This document shows, piece after piece, positions 18,929 through 27,368 of a stretch of DNA of 42,552 nt. A model generated the notes under the pieces. That model worked only from the letters and a program-made list of their open reading frames with translations, had not been told where the DNA came from and did not search any database. Made by a program: the position numbers and the translations under genes. Position 1 is the first letter of the stretch. Each line of letters begins with the position of its first letter. Origin of the DNA: Pseudidiomarina atlantica (GTDB lineage: Bacteria; Pseudomonadota; Gammaproteobacteria; Enterobacterales; Alteromonadaceae); contig NZ_JPIN01000014.1 in assembly GCF_000753735.1 (NCBI RefSeq), forward strand, positions 1-42,552, in the 5' to 3' direction.

Positions 18929-20104
18929 TTAGCGCCACTCCGACTGGATACCCGTTGCGCGCAATTCATTATCGCGTAACTCAAACATTGGGCTCATTTG
19001 ATAGGCCATTGCTTCAAGTCCGACAAGCTCACTGATTGCAGCAACTCGGCGATGCCCACTGACATCGCGAATGACCTGAACAATCACATTGACCGCACTA
19101 CTTATTTGCTGTCTAACCGCCAGTAACGGCAGCTCGAGACCGGTCAACATAACCATCACTTCCAAACGTTGCAATGCCTCGCGCGGGCTATTGGCATGCA
19201 AGGTGGTAAATGATCCCTCATGACCGGTGTTCATGGCTTGCAACATGTCGAGTGCTTCGGCGCCACGACATTCGCCAATAATGATACGATCTGGACGCAT
19301 CCGTAGCGCGTTAATAAGTAACTCGCGAATGGTGATCTGCCCTCTGCCCTCAGCATTTGCGGTTCGCGCCTCCAATCCAATCAGATTGTCATGCTCAATG
19401 CGAAGCTCGGCTGCATCCTCAATTGTGATCACGCGCTGCGATGCCGGAATATGATCCGCTAGGATATTGAGAAAGGTAGTTTTACCGGTGCCAGTACCGC
19501 CGATCACCAGGATATTGCGCCGCAGTTGCACCATTTGGATTAGATAATCACTGGCTGCGGTAGTGATTAAACCACTATCGACCAAGTCGGCAAAACGAAA
19601 GCCACGCCGCGCAAACTTTCGAATGGTCAAACAACTTCCCTGCAGAGCCAAGGGCGCCAATACCGCATTGACTCGAGAGCCATCAGGTAAACGCGCATCG
19701 ACCATAGGTTGTGCGCTGTCTATACGCCGACCAAGCGGCGTGACGATGCGCTCTATAACCTGATGCAACGCCGCTTCATCGGTAAATCTCAAGTCGGACC
19801 GCGAGAGTTTGCCAGCACGCTCGATGAAAATTGAATCGAATCGATTCACCATAATTTCAGTAATACTTTCATCAGCTAGCAAACCTGCTAAAGGCCCAAA
19901 ACCGACACAGACATCAATCACATCGCCAATGAGTGCCAGCTCAATTGTGTTTGGCTCTCGCTCCATCTGCGCTTGAACAAACCTAACTAACACTTGCTGC
20001 GCAAAGTCTTGCAAGCAGGCTTCATCCGCAAAGCTTCGTTTTAAAGCTTCTCTTTGTAGTTCATTCTTTAAATGCGCCGTCAGAATCGCTTTATCCATGC
20101 TCAA
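18929..20104 (-). CDS. tadA: Tad pilus assembly ATPase TadA/CpaF
   Basis: The 391-aa protein belongs to the VirB11/PulE secretion ATPases of the CpaF branch. The N-terminal domain includes PLAGLLADESITEIMVN (about 71-87). The ATPase core has Walker A GGTGTGKTT (202-210), Walker B RIIIGECRG (273-281) and the His box TTLHANSPREAL (300-311). As the only ATPase gene of the locus it must power both assembly and any retraction. Its start overlaps the secretin stop (atga), showing coupling. Confidence 0.95.
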   Translation of the reverse strand: MSMDKAILTAHLKNELQREALKRSFADEACLQDFAQQVLVRFVQAQMEREPNTIELALIGDVIDVCVGFGPLAGLLADESITEIMVNRFDSIFIERAGKLSRSDLRFTDEAALHQVIERIVTPLGRRIDSAQPMVDARLPDGSRVNAVLAPLALQGSCLTIRKFARRGFRFADLVDSGLITTAASDYLIQMVQLRRNILVIGGTGTGKTTFLNILADHIPASQRVITIEDAAELRIEHDNLIGLEARTANAEGRGQITIRELLINALRMRPDRIIIGECRGAEALDMLQAMNTGHEGSFTTLHANSPREALQRLEVMVMLTGLELPLLAVRQQISSAVNVIVQVIRDVSGHRRVAAISELVGLEAMAYQMSPMFELRDNELRATGIQSEWR

Positions 20105-21294
20105 AAATGCTCCGTAAAAGGGTTAACCAAACCAGAGCACCCGACTTGCTGGTGAAAGCTTTGTCGGCTCAAGCGCTGTCGATGCATAAGCTCCTGCTCT
20201 TCTGCGGGTAGCTTCGCCGTGCGTGGTGTCACCAGAATCATCAACTCTGTTTCGGCATTACGAAATTGCTGCGACGCGAACAACTGCCCCAGAATTGGCA
20301 ACTGATGTAACCACGGGAAACGATCGGCCTGTGCCGACTGTTCACTTTGCAACAGCCCTGACAACACCAGGGTTTCACCATCGGGTATGACAAATGAAGA
20401 AGCAACTTTACGACTCAATAGACCGGGAATGCCATTCACTGCAGTAGCGGGATCAATCGAACTCAATTCGGCCGTGAGGTCGGTATGGATTTGTCCATCC
20501 GTGAGCCGTTCAGCCCGCATCTGTAGTTTAATTCCATAGTCACGAAAGCTAACGTCCTGCATCCCTTGAGCTAACACCTGCGGTATCGGAAACTCACCGC
20601 CGACAAGAAAGTTCGCTGAACTACCGCTTAAAACTGACAAAACTGGATTTGCTAATAGCTCTGCATGCCCCTCCCGCTCCAACAAATCTAGGGTTGCTTG
20701 CGCACTCACTGGCAAGTGGATCCAACTGCCTAGATCTTCGACTAGAGGTCCATTCAAGTGTGCCGGCCAGCGCACCCCAAGATGCTCGGAATAAGAACGC
20801 TTCACTTCGGCGATCAATACCTCTAGCTCCAGCATTGGTGGTTGCAATGCCGGCTGCCAGACCAAGTGGTTAACCAGCTTTGGCTGGGCAGCAAATAACG
20901 CGGCAAATTCGGCTTTGTGAGCGTCACTTATCGCCCCAGATAACTGAATAAGCTCACCCACCTCGACTATTTGCAGGTTTGGAAATCGCCGTTGCAACGC
21001 CAACAGTAGATGCCGCAATTGTTCATTGGGCGGCTCTATTACCGTTACCGTAATACGTCGGCTTTCAACGCCTTGTTGAAACAGTAAGATTTGACTGCTG
21101 CCGGCGACCTTACCAGTCAGCACCAGTTGCCCACTTGGCAGTGCTTGATGACTTAACACTTCAGGTTTGGTTAACACCACCTCATCGGCATCTTTCATCG
21201 GTATCACCAGCGTCTCGTCGACAAATAGCTGGTGATCGCTGATTGGTGCGGGGCTCGTAAGCCCCAGTGTAAGCAACCAAAGCATTGTTAGCAT
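20101..21294 (-). CDS. cpaC: Tad secretin (CpaC/RcpA)
   Basis: The 397-aa protein has a short signal peptide (about 1-16), a pilus secretin N-terminal domain (about 17-75), a BON-like segment (about 90-135) and the secretin core with NPVLSVLSGSSANFLVGGEF then PIPQV, and VASSFVIPDGETLVLSGLLQ. It forms the outer-membrane channel for the Flp pilus. It is on the short side for this family (usually 450 residues or more, from memory). It starts 1 bp after cpaB and overlaps tadA. Confidence 0.92.
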   Translation of the reverse strand: MLTMLWLLTLGLTSPAPISDHQLFVDETLVIPMKDADEVVLTKPEVLSHQALPSGQLVLTGKVAGSSQILLFQQGVESRRITVTVIEPPNEQLRHLLLALQRRFPNLQIVEVGELIQLSGAISDAHKAEFAALFAAQPKLVNHLVWQPALQPPMLELEVLIAEVKRSYSEHLGVRWPAHLNGPLVEDLGSWIHLPVSAQATLDLLEREGHAELLANPVLSVLSGSSANFLVGGEFPIPQVLAQGMQDVSFRDYGIKLQMRAERLTDGQIHTDLTAELSSIDPATAVNGIPGLLSRKVASSFVIPDGETLVLSGLLQSEQSAQADRFPWLHQLPILGQLFASQQFRNAETELMILVTPRTAKLPAEEQELMHRQRLSRQSFHQQVGCSGLVNPFTEHF

Positions 21295-21295
21295 C

Positions 21296-22030
21296 CTAGC
21301 CTCCCTCGCGTTCCATTAAATAAATAATCGGGTTCGGTGAATCTAGCCATAAATCCGCGAAGTGCTCGGACCGCTGCAACCAAATCGAAAATTGACTCTG
21401 CCGCAACTGTTCAAACTGATAGGCCTGTTCAGCTGAAAAACGAAATGTGAGTGTACTTGCAAGCCCTTCTTGCCAACCGACGTCGGTAAAGCTATCGAGC
21501 GCCAATACCTCGACATTAGGTATTGCAGTCAATCTCGATTGCTCAGAGCGGAAATCCTGCCCGACTAGCGTCACAAAGTTGCCAACTTCAACGAGACCAT
21601 GATGAAGTTGCTCAATTGAAACGGTAGCGGTCACGGCAAACTCGCCCGGCGCCAGCACATCGCTAAAACTGGTTGGCTGCAAGGTACCGAGGTGTGCCAG
21701 CGATACCGGTTCACCAGCGGCAACAAATTGTTGCGTGTGACTGCCAACAACTACGCTCACGTCCTGCGGCAATAACCAGTCATCAGTCACATAATCCGGC
21801 GGAAATTTACGCTGCTGAAAATCTTCAATCGCGACCTGCTGGCCAGCTTCTATGTCACGGCTGTATACCAACAACCAAATCATCTGGGCATCACGCCGCT
21901 GTTCAGCTGAGGCTGATTGTTCAGCCACATAGTTTTGCAATGTCCAGTAGAATGCCACTGCCAGACTTAAAGCCAGTACAGCATTGAGCACTAACCACCA
22001 AGTTTTTGCGCGCAGGCTAAACATCTTCAT
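21296..22030 (-). CDS. cpaB: Flp pilus assembly protein CpaB/RcpC
   Basis: The 244-aa product has an N-terminal membrane helix (about 9-31), a SAF domain (about 50-110: VYSRDIEAGQQVAIEDFQ and AAGEPVSLAHL) and a RcpC/CpaB domain with VGNFVTLVGQDF. CpaB works in the periplasm together with the secretin. I chose the ATG at 22028-22030, which overlaps the stop of the preceding small prepilin gene (atga); the longer frame lies inside that gene. Confidence 0.85.
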   Translation of the reverse strand: MKMFSLRAKTWWLVLNAVLALSLAVAFYWTLQNYVAEQSASAEQRRDAQMIWLLVYSRDIEAGQQVAIEDFQQRKFPPDYVTDDWLLPQDVSVVVGSHTQQFVAAGEPVSLAHLGTLQPTSFSDVLAPGEFAVTATVSIEQLHHGLVEVGNFVTLVGQDFRSEQSRLTAIPNVEVLALDSFTDVGWQEGLASTLTFRFSAEQAYQFEQLRQSQFSIWLQRSEHFADLWLDSPNPIIYLMEREGG

Positions 22031-22233
22031 GACACCCAAAGCATCAGCGTAAAGTGGTGCCACACGTGCAGATAGACCGCCATCCACTGCTGTGTCAGCA
22101 GCTCTAGAAAAGCCAATAACGTAGCTCCGTCAACGACTGGAACGGTGATCATCAGTAGCAATGCCAGCGCTAGTAGGAGTATCTCAATCGTTGCCTGCCC
22201 CTGTTGCTTGCAAGCGTAGCGATAAGAAGCCAC
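22027..22233 (-). CDS. Small TadE/TadF-like prepilin (GTG start proposed)
   Basis: The 68-aa product contains a clear type IVb prepilin signature: CKQQG then QATIEILLLALALLLMI, with Gly12 as the cleavage site and Glu at mature position 5, followed by one hydrophobic helix and a short tail. The start is uncertain. The only reasonable initiator is GTG at 22231-22233, giving a 12-residue leader, but no good Shine-Dalgarno precedes it. It overlaps the upstream gene by 50 nt and the downstream cpaB by 4 nt. It is probably a minor pilin of the Tad system. Confidence 0.65.
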   Translation of the reverse strand: MASYRYACKQQGQATIEILLLALALLLMITVPVVDGATLLAFLELLTQQWMAVYLHVWHHFTLMLWVS

Positions 22234-22684
22234 CCGATGTTTGATGAAGAAACAGCCATTCCAGCGGTTGGTGCAGCATGAGATAGTATCGACCCGCGGA
22301 CAAGCGCACCAACTGTGCATTGCGGTTGCTGTGCCGCAGACGGAGATGATTAAGTAACTGTTTCGGGTGATGCCGCGTTTCATAAACTTGCAATTGATAC
22401 GGTTCATTTGTGACCTCCTGTAACAACGTCCCAAGCCAGCTTTGCGTGCTTGTCATTCCTTTTGCCGCATCGGGTTGCAAGCGCGTCAACCAGTAACTGC
22501 CAGCAAAGTTTTGTAAGAGCCAGCGATTTTCGGCACGATCGCACCACTCCCCGACATTAGGTAAAACTTCTGGCTCACATCGCATATCGCGCAAGCTTGG
22601 TTGTGACGGTTGATGGACCTGCCAAACCTGCTGCTGATGGCTGCTAATTAATTCGCTTACTTGCCAATCCACCGGGATCTCCAT
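22184..22684 (-). CDS. Unrecognised protein within the Tad locus
   Basis: The 166-aa product has no signal peptide, no prepilin motif and no clear membrane helix. It is rich in Gln, Leu, His and Trp, and has three Cys (in MRCEPEV, GEWCD and near no zinc motif). The ATG at 22682-22684 is preceded by AGGTGA and follows the upstream stop by 1 nt. The reading frame is certain from its tight packing and codon use, but I cannot assign a function. Lying between two prepilin genes, it may be a pilus component or assembly factor. Confidence 0.7.
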   Translation of the reverse strand: MEIPVDWQVSELISSHQQQVWQVHQPSQPSLRDMRCEPEVLPNVGEWCDRAENRWLLQNFAGSYWLTRLQPDAAKGMTSTQSWLGTLLQEVTNEPYQLQVYETRHHPKQLLNHLRLRHSNRNAQLVRLSAGRYYLMLHQPLEWLFLHQTSGGFLSLRLQATGAGND

Positions 22685-22685
22685 G

Positions 22686-23225
22686 CTAGTCACCTGTTCC
22701 AGCGGCATCAATTGTCACAAGTGGTGCTGCATCGCTATTCACGTAACCGAGTCGAAGTTGCTCTGGCGCAAATTCATCGGTGAAGTACAACCAGCTAATG
22801 ACTTGTTGAAAATGCTGCAGACCAAAGTCGTTTGCATAAGAAAACGGTGTCAACTGTGCTGGCCGCACGGTTAGATCTGTCGATTCGCTCGGTAACCACG
22901 CATCGGTCAGGCGCGCCATCGCTCGAAACTCTTCTGAGCCGCTCAAAAAGTTCAGGTTGTTGGTTGCAAAACTCAATGGTGTCATTAATTGCAACGGTGC
23001 CAATACGCGCTTGCTGGTATTGGCAAATGCATACGCGTCACTAGCTTGCACCTCACTTGCCTGTGAAAAGCGCCACAAAATGCTGCGCGCTTTATCGATA
23101 CGCTGTTGCTGTTGCCACTGCAATGGCACAACGACACGCGCGATGACGACCAATATCAGAGCCAGCAATGCCATAATGACGAGACTTTCAATCAGCACCT
23201 GTCCGTGCTGCCGCATTAGGTTCAT
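22686..23225 (-). CDS. TadE-like prepilin
   Basis: The 179-aa product starts MNLMRQHGQVLIESLVIMAL: a short basic leader, Gly8, then QVLIE with Glu at mature position 5, and one hydrophobic helix (about 13-35). This is the TadE/TadF arrangement for minor pseudopilins cut by the prepilin peptidase. The large periplasmic part has no recognised domain. The ATG overlaps the preceding stop (taatg); a longer frame to 23429 lies inside the tadG-like gene and was not used. Confidence 0.75.
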   Translation of the reverse strand: MNLMRQHGQVLIESLVIMALLALILVVIARVVVPLQWQQQQRIDKARSILWRFSQASEVQASDAYAFANTSKRVLAPLQLMTPLSFATNNLNFLSGSEEFRAMARLTDAWLPSESTDLTVRPAQLTPFSYANDFGLQHFQQVISWLYFTDEFAPEQLRLGYVNSDAAPLVTIDAAGTGD

Positions 23226-24421
23226 TACTGTTGCTCCTGCTCTAGCAACAAGCCGAGCACTGTTTTGTCGCGCGTGTTCAAGCTCTGCAGTTGGGGTTGC
23301 CACAAGCCATTCCATAAATTTGCGCTTTCTACTGCGCCATCTTGGCGTGGTATGAGGCTCTGGGGACGCGAAAAGTAAACTCCTGCCTTGGCCGTTGCTG
23401 CAGCCGTCTTTACAATGACCTGTGGCCATTCTTGCGGTTCGAGAGCAGCTGTATTGAAATAGCGAAACATAGCACCGGAATTGGCTAACCGAGCTTGTTT
23501 GGCGAGCGCTAAAGAAGTAGCGCGACTATTGATGTGAGCACTCGCTCCAAAGTCGTTGGCAGCGACTGGACGTTGGATCGATTGACCTAGATAGGCAGCA
23601 CCATCGCCCCAAGGAAGCTCCTCGCTATCGAGGAGTCCATGCAAATGAATGGAAACAGTGTCCATACTCTGCCAATGCCATTGCCCTGATTTCTCTTCAT
23701 GTAATTTCGCTCCCCCGGCTTTATCGACCGTTATGTGCAGAACGTGAACCCAGCGATAACTACGCTCCGCCGAAAAAGGATCGAAGCTACTCAACATAAT
23801 TTCACGCGCATGTCCGGCATCACCGCCACTGGTATGCGGCGCAATCGATTGCCACCACAACCAAGGCACCGGTACCAAACCTGGGGCGTGGAGGACTTGC
23901 CAGTCACTGTCGTTCGCCTGGTCATGCAAAGCATAGATGTCTGTCAAAGTACGCGGGATCTCCAGCGCAAAGCTTGCCCGAGCTAACCATTGCGTAGCAT
24001 GAATCGCCGTAGTGACCATACGCTGAAATTGCAGAATGGCGCGGAGTGATTGCAATAAAGGCTGCTCGATTGAGCGAATGACGCGCGCAATATTTTGTGT
24101 GATGGCATTTAAATAGGGCACCCAACTTGCGGCTAATGCACTGCGTTCACTAACGTCCTGCATCATTTCGTACCAACTCGCAATACCTGCGACTTGTGCG
24201 AGGCTAAGTTGATTAGCAATCAATGCACGATTGAGTAAAGCGAGCAGGTTCATCTCCCGCGCCAGCAATGTCGCCGCAGATATTGCCATGTTGTCGGCGA
24301 CATTTTGCTGATACCAATGATCGCGGACCCGTTCTCCCATCGTTACAACACCGAGGGTTGCAGCTAGTAGGAGCGCGATCACTGGTAACATCCAGACGCT
24401 AATAGCACCGCGTTGTGACAT
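23225..24421 (-). CDS. TadG-like pilus protein
   Basis: The 398-aa product begins MSQRGAISVWMLPVIALLLA, a TadE/TadG-like N-terminus with one membrane helix (about 8-28). A helical, Ala/Leu-rich region follows (about 35-150, DNMAISAATLLAREMNLLAL), then a mixed C-terminal part. In TadG proteins the N-terminus anchors a periplasmic von Willebrand-like domain; I see no MIDAS motif here, so the match is to the N-terminal part only. It overlaps the Flp gene and the TadE-like gene by one base each. Confidence 0.7.
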   Translation of the reverse strand: MSQRGAISVWMLPVIALLLAATLGVVTMGERVRDHWYQQNVADNMAISAATLLAREMNLLALLNRALIANQLSLAQVAGIASWYEMMQDVSERSALAASWVPYLNAITQNIARVIRSIEQPLLQSLRAILQFQRMVTTAIHATQWLARASFALEIPRTLTDIYALHDQANDSDWQVLHAPGLVPVPWLWWQSIAPHTSGGDAGHAREIMLSSFDPFSAERSYRWVHVLHITVDKAGGAKLHEEKSGQWHWQSMDTVSIHLHGLLDSEELPWGDGAAYLGQSIQRPVAANDFGASAHINSRATSLALAKQARLANSGAMFRYFNTAALEPQEWPQVIVKTAAATAKAGVYFSRPQSLIPRQDGAVESANLWNGLWQPQLQSLNTRDKTVLGLLLEQEQQ

Positions 24422-24699
24422 TAGTTGTCGCCAGACTCAGTAGCTTCGTCGTAGTTCCCAAGCGTCACATTTTGTCGTGCGACCGTCCCTGAGCGCCGCG
24501 CAGCCGATCGTGCTTGGTTAAGTTGTTGTGAGGCGTTTTGCCCACTGACCTCATGTGCGATGCCTGCCACTTGGTTACGAACAGTTTTACCAAGTAATGA
24601 GTAAACCCCTATCGCCGCCACGGCAATAAGTGCCACGATAATAATGTATTCGGTCATACCTTGACCGCGTTGAGAAGAGAGTGAACGTCCGTGTTGCAT
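24421..24699 (-). CDS. flp: Flp-family major pilin precursor
   Basis: The 92-aa product has a 12-residue leader ending SSQRG, then QGMTEYIIIVALIAVAAIGV: Gly-1, Glu+5 and Tyr+6 of the Flp (type IVb) pilin motif. The mature tail is longer than in typical Flp pilins (about 80 residues instead of 50-60, from memory) and rich in Gln, Ala, Arg and Asn. The ATG at 24697-24699 is preceded by GGAGG. As first gene of the locus it is probably the pilus subunit. Confidence 0.88.
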   Translation of the reverse strand: MQHGRSLSSQRGQGMTEYIIIVALIAVAAIGVYSLLGKTVRNQVAGIAHEVSGQNASQQLNQARSAARRSGTVARQNVTLGNYDEATESGDN

Positions 24700-24735
24700 G
24701 ATGCCTCCGTGCGCTAAGTTGTCGTAAAACAACTA

Positions 24736-24764
24736 TAATGCAAGCGCGCACTGCGAGGCGTTAA
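24736..24764 (-). promoter_or_regulatory. Candidate promoter of the Tad locus
   Basis: On the minus strand TTAACG (24759-24764) and CATTAT (24736-24741) are 17 bp apart, each matching 4 of 6 sigma70 bases. They lie in the 78-bp gap between queE and flp. A small inverted repeat (gttgt 24718-24722 / acaac 24729-24733) lies downstream. Read-through from queE is an alternative. Confidence 0.3.
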
Positions 24765-24777
24765 ATACGGTATCTGC

Positions 24778-25464
24778 TTACTCGATATGAAGATACTTGT
24801 GGAGTTGTACTGAGAGTCGCCAGTTGCGTTCAATACAGGTTTTTATGGCTAGTTCTGTAGCGCGTGGACGCTGTGATATCGGTTGCAAACAGATGATTGC
24901 CGCTGGGTTCGGCGGACAACTTTTTAAGAGTTTATCTAATGCCTCAATATGTTTTTCCATTGCCACGGGATGCTTGATTTCGTCCGCTCTTTGCAGACAG
25001 TCTGGACGCACCAAATAGCCACCAGGCATATCTAACTTCGGCGATACGGTCACCCATGTTTGCGCGGTAACCTGCAGCGCAAAGGTGCCACTGGTTTCGA
25101 TTTGTAATTGATAGCCCGCCGCCTCGAGTGTTTCACCTAGCTCGCGTAAATCGAACATGGCTGGCTCACCACCAGTGATGACCACATGCTTGGCGTTAAA
25201 TCCCTGCGCTTGAAAGGTCGCCAGAATGGCCTCGGCATCAAGCGCCGCCCACAGTGGACTGGCGCTGGGTTTCCCCACCACCTGAGCAACCGGCACTTGG
25301 TCCTCAGCGCGTTGCTCCCAAGTATGTTGCGTGTCACACCATGGGCATCCTACTGGACAACCTTGCAAGCGCAAGAAAATCGCTGGCGTTCCAGTATAAA
25401 AGCCTTCACCTTGAATAGTTTCGAAGATTTCGTTTACGGGATAGCTGGTAGTAATGGGATTCAT
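24778..25464 (-). CDS. queE: 7-carboxy-7-deazaguanine synthase QueE
   Basis: The 228-aa radical-SAM enzyme converts 6-carboxy-tetrahydropterin to 7-carboxy-7-deazaguanine, the base precursor of queuosine. The [4Fe-4S]-binding CX3CX2C motif is at Cys36, Cys40 and Cys43 (LQGCPVGCPWCD). The GEG segment of the N-terminus (FETIQGEGFYTG) and the ITGGEP motif are typical of the family. It is divergent from queC, which acts next in the pathway; 75 bp separate their starts. Confidence 0.96.
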   Translation of the reverse strand: MNPITTSYPVNEIFETIQGEGFYTGTPAIFLRLQGCPVGCPWCDTQHTWEQRAEDQVPVAQVVGKPSASPLWAALDAEAILATFQAQGFNAKHVVITGGEPAMFDLRELGETLEAAGYQLQIETSGTFALQVTAQTWVTVSPKLDMPGGYLVRPDCLQRADEIKHPVAMEKHIEALDKLLKSCPPNPAAIICLQPISQRPRATELAIKTCIERNWRLSVQLHKYLHIE

Positions 25465-25472
25465 CCTGATTT

Positions 25473-25500
25473 GCGGTAAACTATGCCGCTATTGTACCGC
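25473..25500. promoter_or_regulatory. Inverted repeat in the queE/queC divergent promoter region
   Basis: GCGGTA (25473-25478) and TACCGC (25495-25500) are a perfect 6-bp inverted repeat with a 16-bp spacer, 8 bp upstream of the queE start and 40 bp before queC. It could be an operator shared by both genes, but no known regulator motif was recognised. Confidence 0.3.
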
Positions 25501-25539
25501 AAAGTTCATACATGTGAGTAGTTCACGAGGAGATTTCAG

Positions 25540-26205
25540 ATGGCCAAGGTAGTCGTAATTTATTCTGGCGGCATGGATTCGTTCACGGTCTTGCATCGCG
25601 CAATCAAAGACGGCCACGAAGTTTATGCGCTGTCATTTAATTACGGTCAACGGCATGTCAAAGAACTCGATGTTGCGCGGCAAGTGACCAATCAACTAGG
25701 AGTGCCGCACAAAATCGTCGATATTAGCGCCATCAATGAGTTAATCGCTAATAGTTCACTGACGTCAGACGCCGCAGCTATTCCAGAAGGGCATTACGAA
25801 GAAGCCTCGATGCAATCGACCGTGGTACCGAACCGCAACATGATTTTGTTATCATTAGCGATAGGTTATGCCGTTTCCATCGGCGCAGAAGCAGTCTATT
25901 ACGGTGCGCATTCAGGTGATCATGCAATCTACCCCGATTGCCGACCTGAATTTGTGCAGAAAATGAATGATGTTAGTCGTATTGCCAACTATGAACCGAT
26001 TGAAATTGCCGTGCCTTACTTACACTGCAATAAAGGCGAGATTCTTGCAGATGGACTCGCTATGGGGCTCGATTACGGTCACACGTGGACGTGTTATAAC
26101 GGTCGTGAGCGAGCTTGTGGCAAGTGCGGCGCCTGCGTTGAGAGATTAGAGGCTTTTGCGAGCAATAATTGTGTTGACCCGCTCGCTTACGAGTCAACAA
26201 CCTAA
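25540..26205 (+). CDS. queC: 7-cyano-7-deazaguanine synthase QueC
   Basis: The 221-aa ATP-dependent enzyme turns 7-carboxy-7-deazaguanine into preQ0. It has the PP-loop motif SGGMDS (residues 9-14) and the C-terminal zinc-binding cysteine cluster [25 protein letters not shown] motif lies upstream of the ATG. Its TAA is 3 bp from the convergent nagZ stop, with no terminator visible. Confidence 0.97.
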   Translation: MAKVVVIYSGGMDSFTVLHRAIKDGHEVYALSFNYGQRHVKELDVARQVTNQLGVPHKIVDISAINELIANSSLTSDAAAIPEGHYEEASMQSTVVPNRNMILLSLAIGYAVSIGAEAVYYGAHSGDHAIYPDCRPEFVQKMNDVSRIANYEPIEIAVPYLHCNKGEILADGLAMGLDYGHTWTCYNGRERACGKCGACVERLEAFASNNCVDPLAYESTT

Positions 26206-26208
26206 GGA

Positions 26209-27228
26209 CTAATCGCTAAAACGTTTCAGCAACTGCTGTGCTTGGTGCCAGCGTGGATGATTATGTAAGATCGGTAACGCCAGCGCAGCACCTTTACCTA
26301 AACGCTCATAACATGCAGATTGCTGCTGTTTAGACTGTTGCTCGACGCGACTAAGAACGCTATCAAGCACCGCTTCAGCGCCTTTTCGGTCGTTACAAGC
26401 AAGCACCATGTCGCAGCCCGCATCTAGCGCGGCATGTGCACGTTCTGGCATGCCGCCAGCTATTTTGGCGGCTGCCATGGCAAGGTCATCACTAAAAATC
26501 ACCCCTTTAAAATCGAGTTGTCCTCGCAAAATTTGCTGAATCCAGTAAGGTGAAAAACCAGCTGGTCGGTCATCAACCGCGGGATAAACAACATGCGCTG
26601 GCATAATAGCGTCCAAGCACGGCGCCAACTCAATAAAAGGTGGTAAATCGGTTTTAAGGATCTCTTCCCAGCTACGATTATCAATCGGTTCAGCAATGTG
26701 GGAATCAGCCTGCACCGAACCATGCCCAGGGAAGTGTTTCCCTGTTGCTTTCATACCTGCTTGGTGCATACCTTTGATAAAGCAACGGCCCAAATGAATA
26801 ACCTGTTCAGCATTATCCGCAAAGGCACGTTTACCGATGACTTCACTGATACCGTTTACATCAAGCACTGGTGCAAAGCTTAGATCAAGATCGCGCGCAA
26901 GTAGCTCACTCGCCATCAACCAGCCAAGTTCTTGGGCAATCTGTTGGGCATCAGCTAAGTCGTTCGCGACGGTCAGAATGTCGCCCATCGCCGGCAGCTC
27001 AGAAAAGCCATTGCGAAAACGCTGCACGCGTCCGCCCTCGTGATCGACAGCAATCAGCAAAGGGTTACTGGCGGCAGCACGCGTTTGCCGAACCAGCTCA
27101 TGCAACTGTTCAGGGTCGGTAAAATTGCGCGAAAAATAAATAACGCCCCCCACGGCGGGGTGAGCTAACAGTTCACGTTCCGTTGCGCTAACTTCAGTGC
27201 CCTGCAGGTCGATCATTACTGCTGTCAT
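26209..27228 (-). CDS. nagZ: Beta-N-acetylhexosaminidase NagZ
   Basis: The 339-aa cytosolic glycoside hydrolase family 3 enzyme removes GlcNAc from anhydro-muropeptides during cell-wall recycling. The GH3 signature KHFPGHG is at 164-170, and the catalytic-nucleophile region FSDDLAMAAA lies about 80 residues later. Length and lack of a signal peptide agree with gammaproteobacterial NagZ. I chose the ATG at 27226-27228 (MTAVMIDLQG); a longer frame to 27330 adds residues unlike the family. Confidence 0.95.
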   Translation of the reverse strand: MTAVMIDLQGTEVSATERELLAHPAVGGVIYFSRNFTDPEQLHELVRQTRAAASNPLLIAVDHEGGRVQRFRNGFSELPAMGDILTVANDLADAQQIAQELGWLMASELLARDLDLSFAPVLDVNGISEVIGKRAFADNAEQVIHLGRCFIKGMHQAGMKATGKHFPGHGSVQADSHIAEPIDNRSWEEILKTDLPPFIELAPCLDAIMPAHVVYPAVDDRPAGFSPYWIQQILRGQLDFKGVIFSDDLAMAAAKIAGGMPERAHAALDAGCDMVLACNDRKGAEAVLDSVLSRVEQQSKQQQSACYERLGKGAALALPILHNHPRWHQAQQLLKRFSD

Positions 27229-27368
27229 GGAAGATGCTCGTTTACTACATAAATGTGACCGCAGTGTGCCAAAAATTCCTGCCAGCGTCACTAAGCAATT
27301 TTCTAACTCTAGACGTACAACTAAGAGCATCGTATAAATAATTGATGTGCAGCAAGAGGTTGATGGTT

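Noticed and set aside
22434-23429. Long N-terminal extensions of the Tad prepilin frames
   Set aside because: They read through the coding part of the upstream neighbour and would bury the prepilin leader inside the protein; the short starts give functional leaders.
24736-24764. Sigma54 promoter before flp
   Set aside because: A GC of the -12 box (TTGC) is present, but no GG at the required 10-bp spacing upstream.
25465-25539. preQ1 riboswitch before queC or queE
   Set aside because: The 75-bp region has no preQ1 aptamer-like hairpin with A-rich tail; only a simple inverted repeat is seen.
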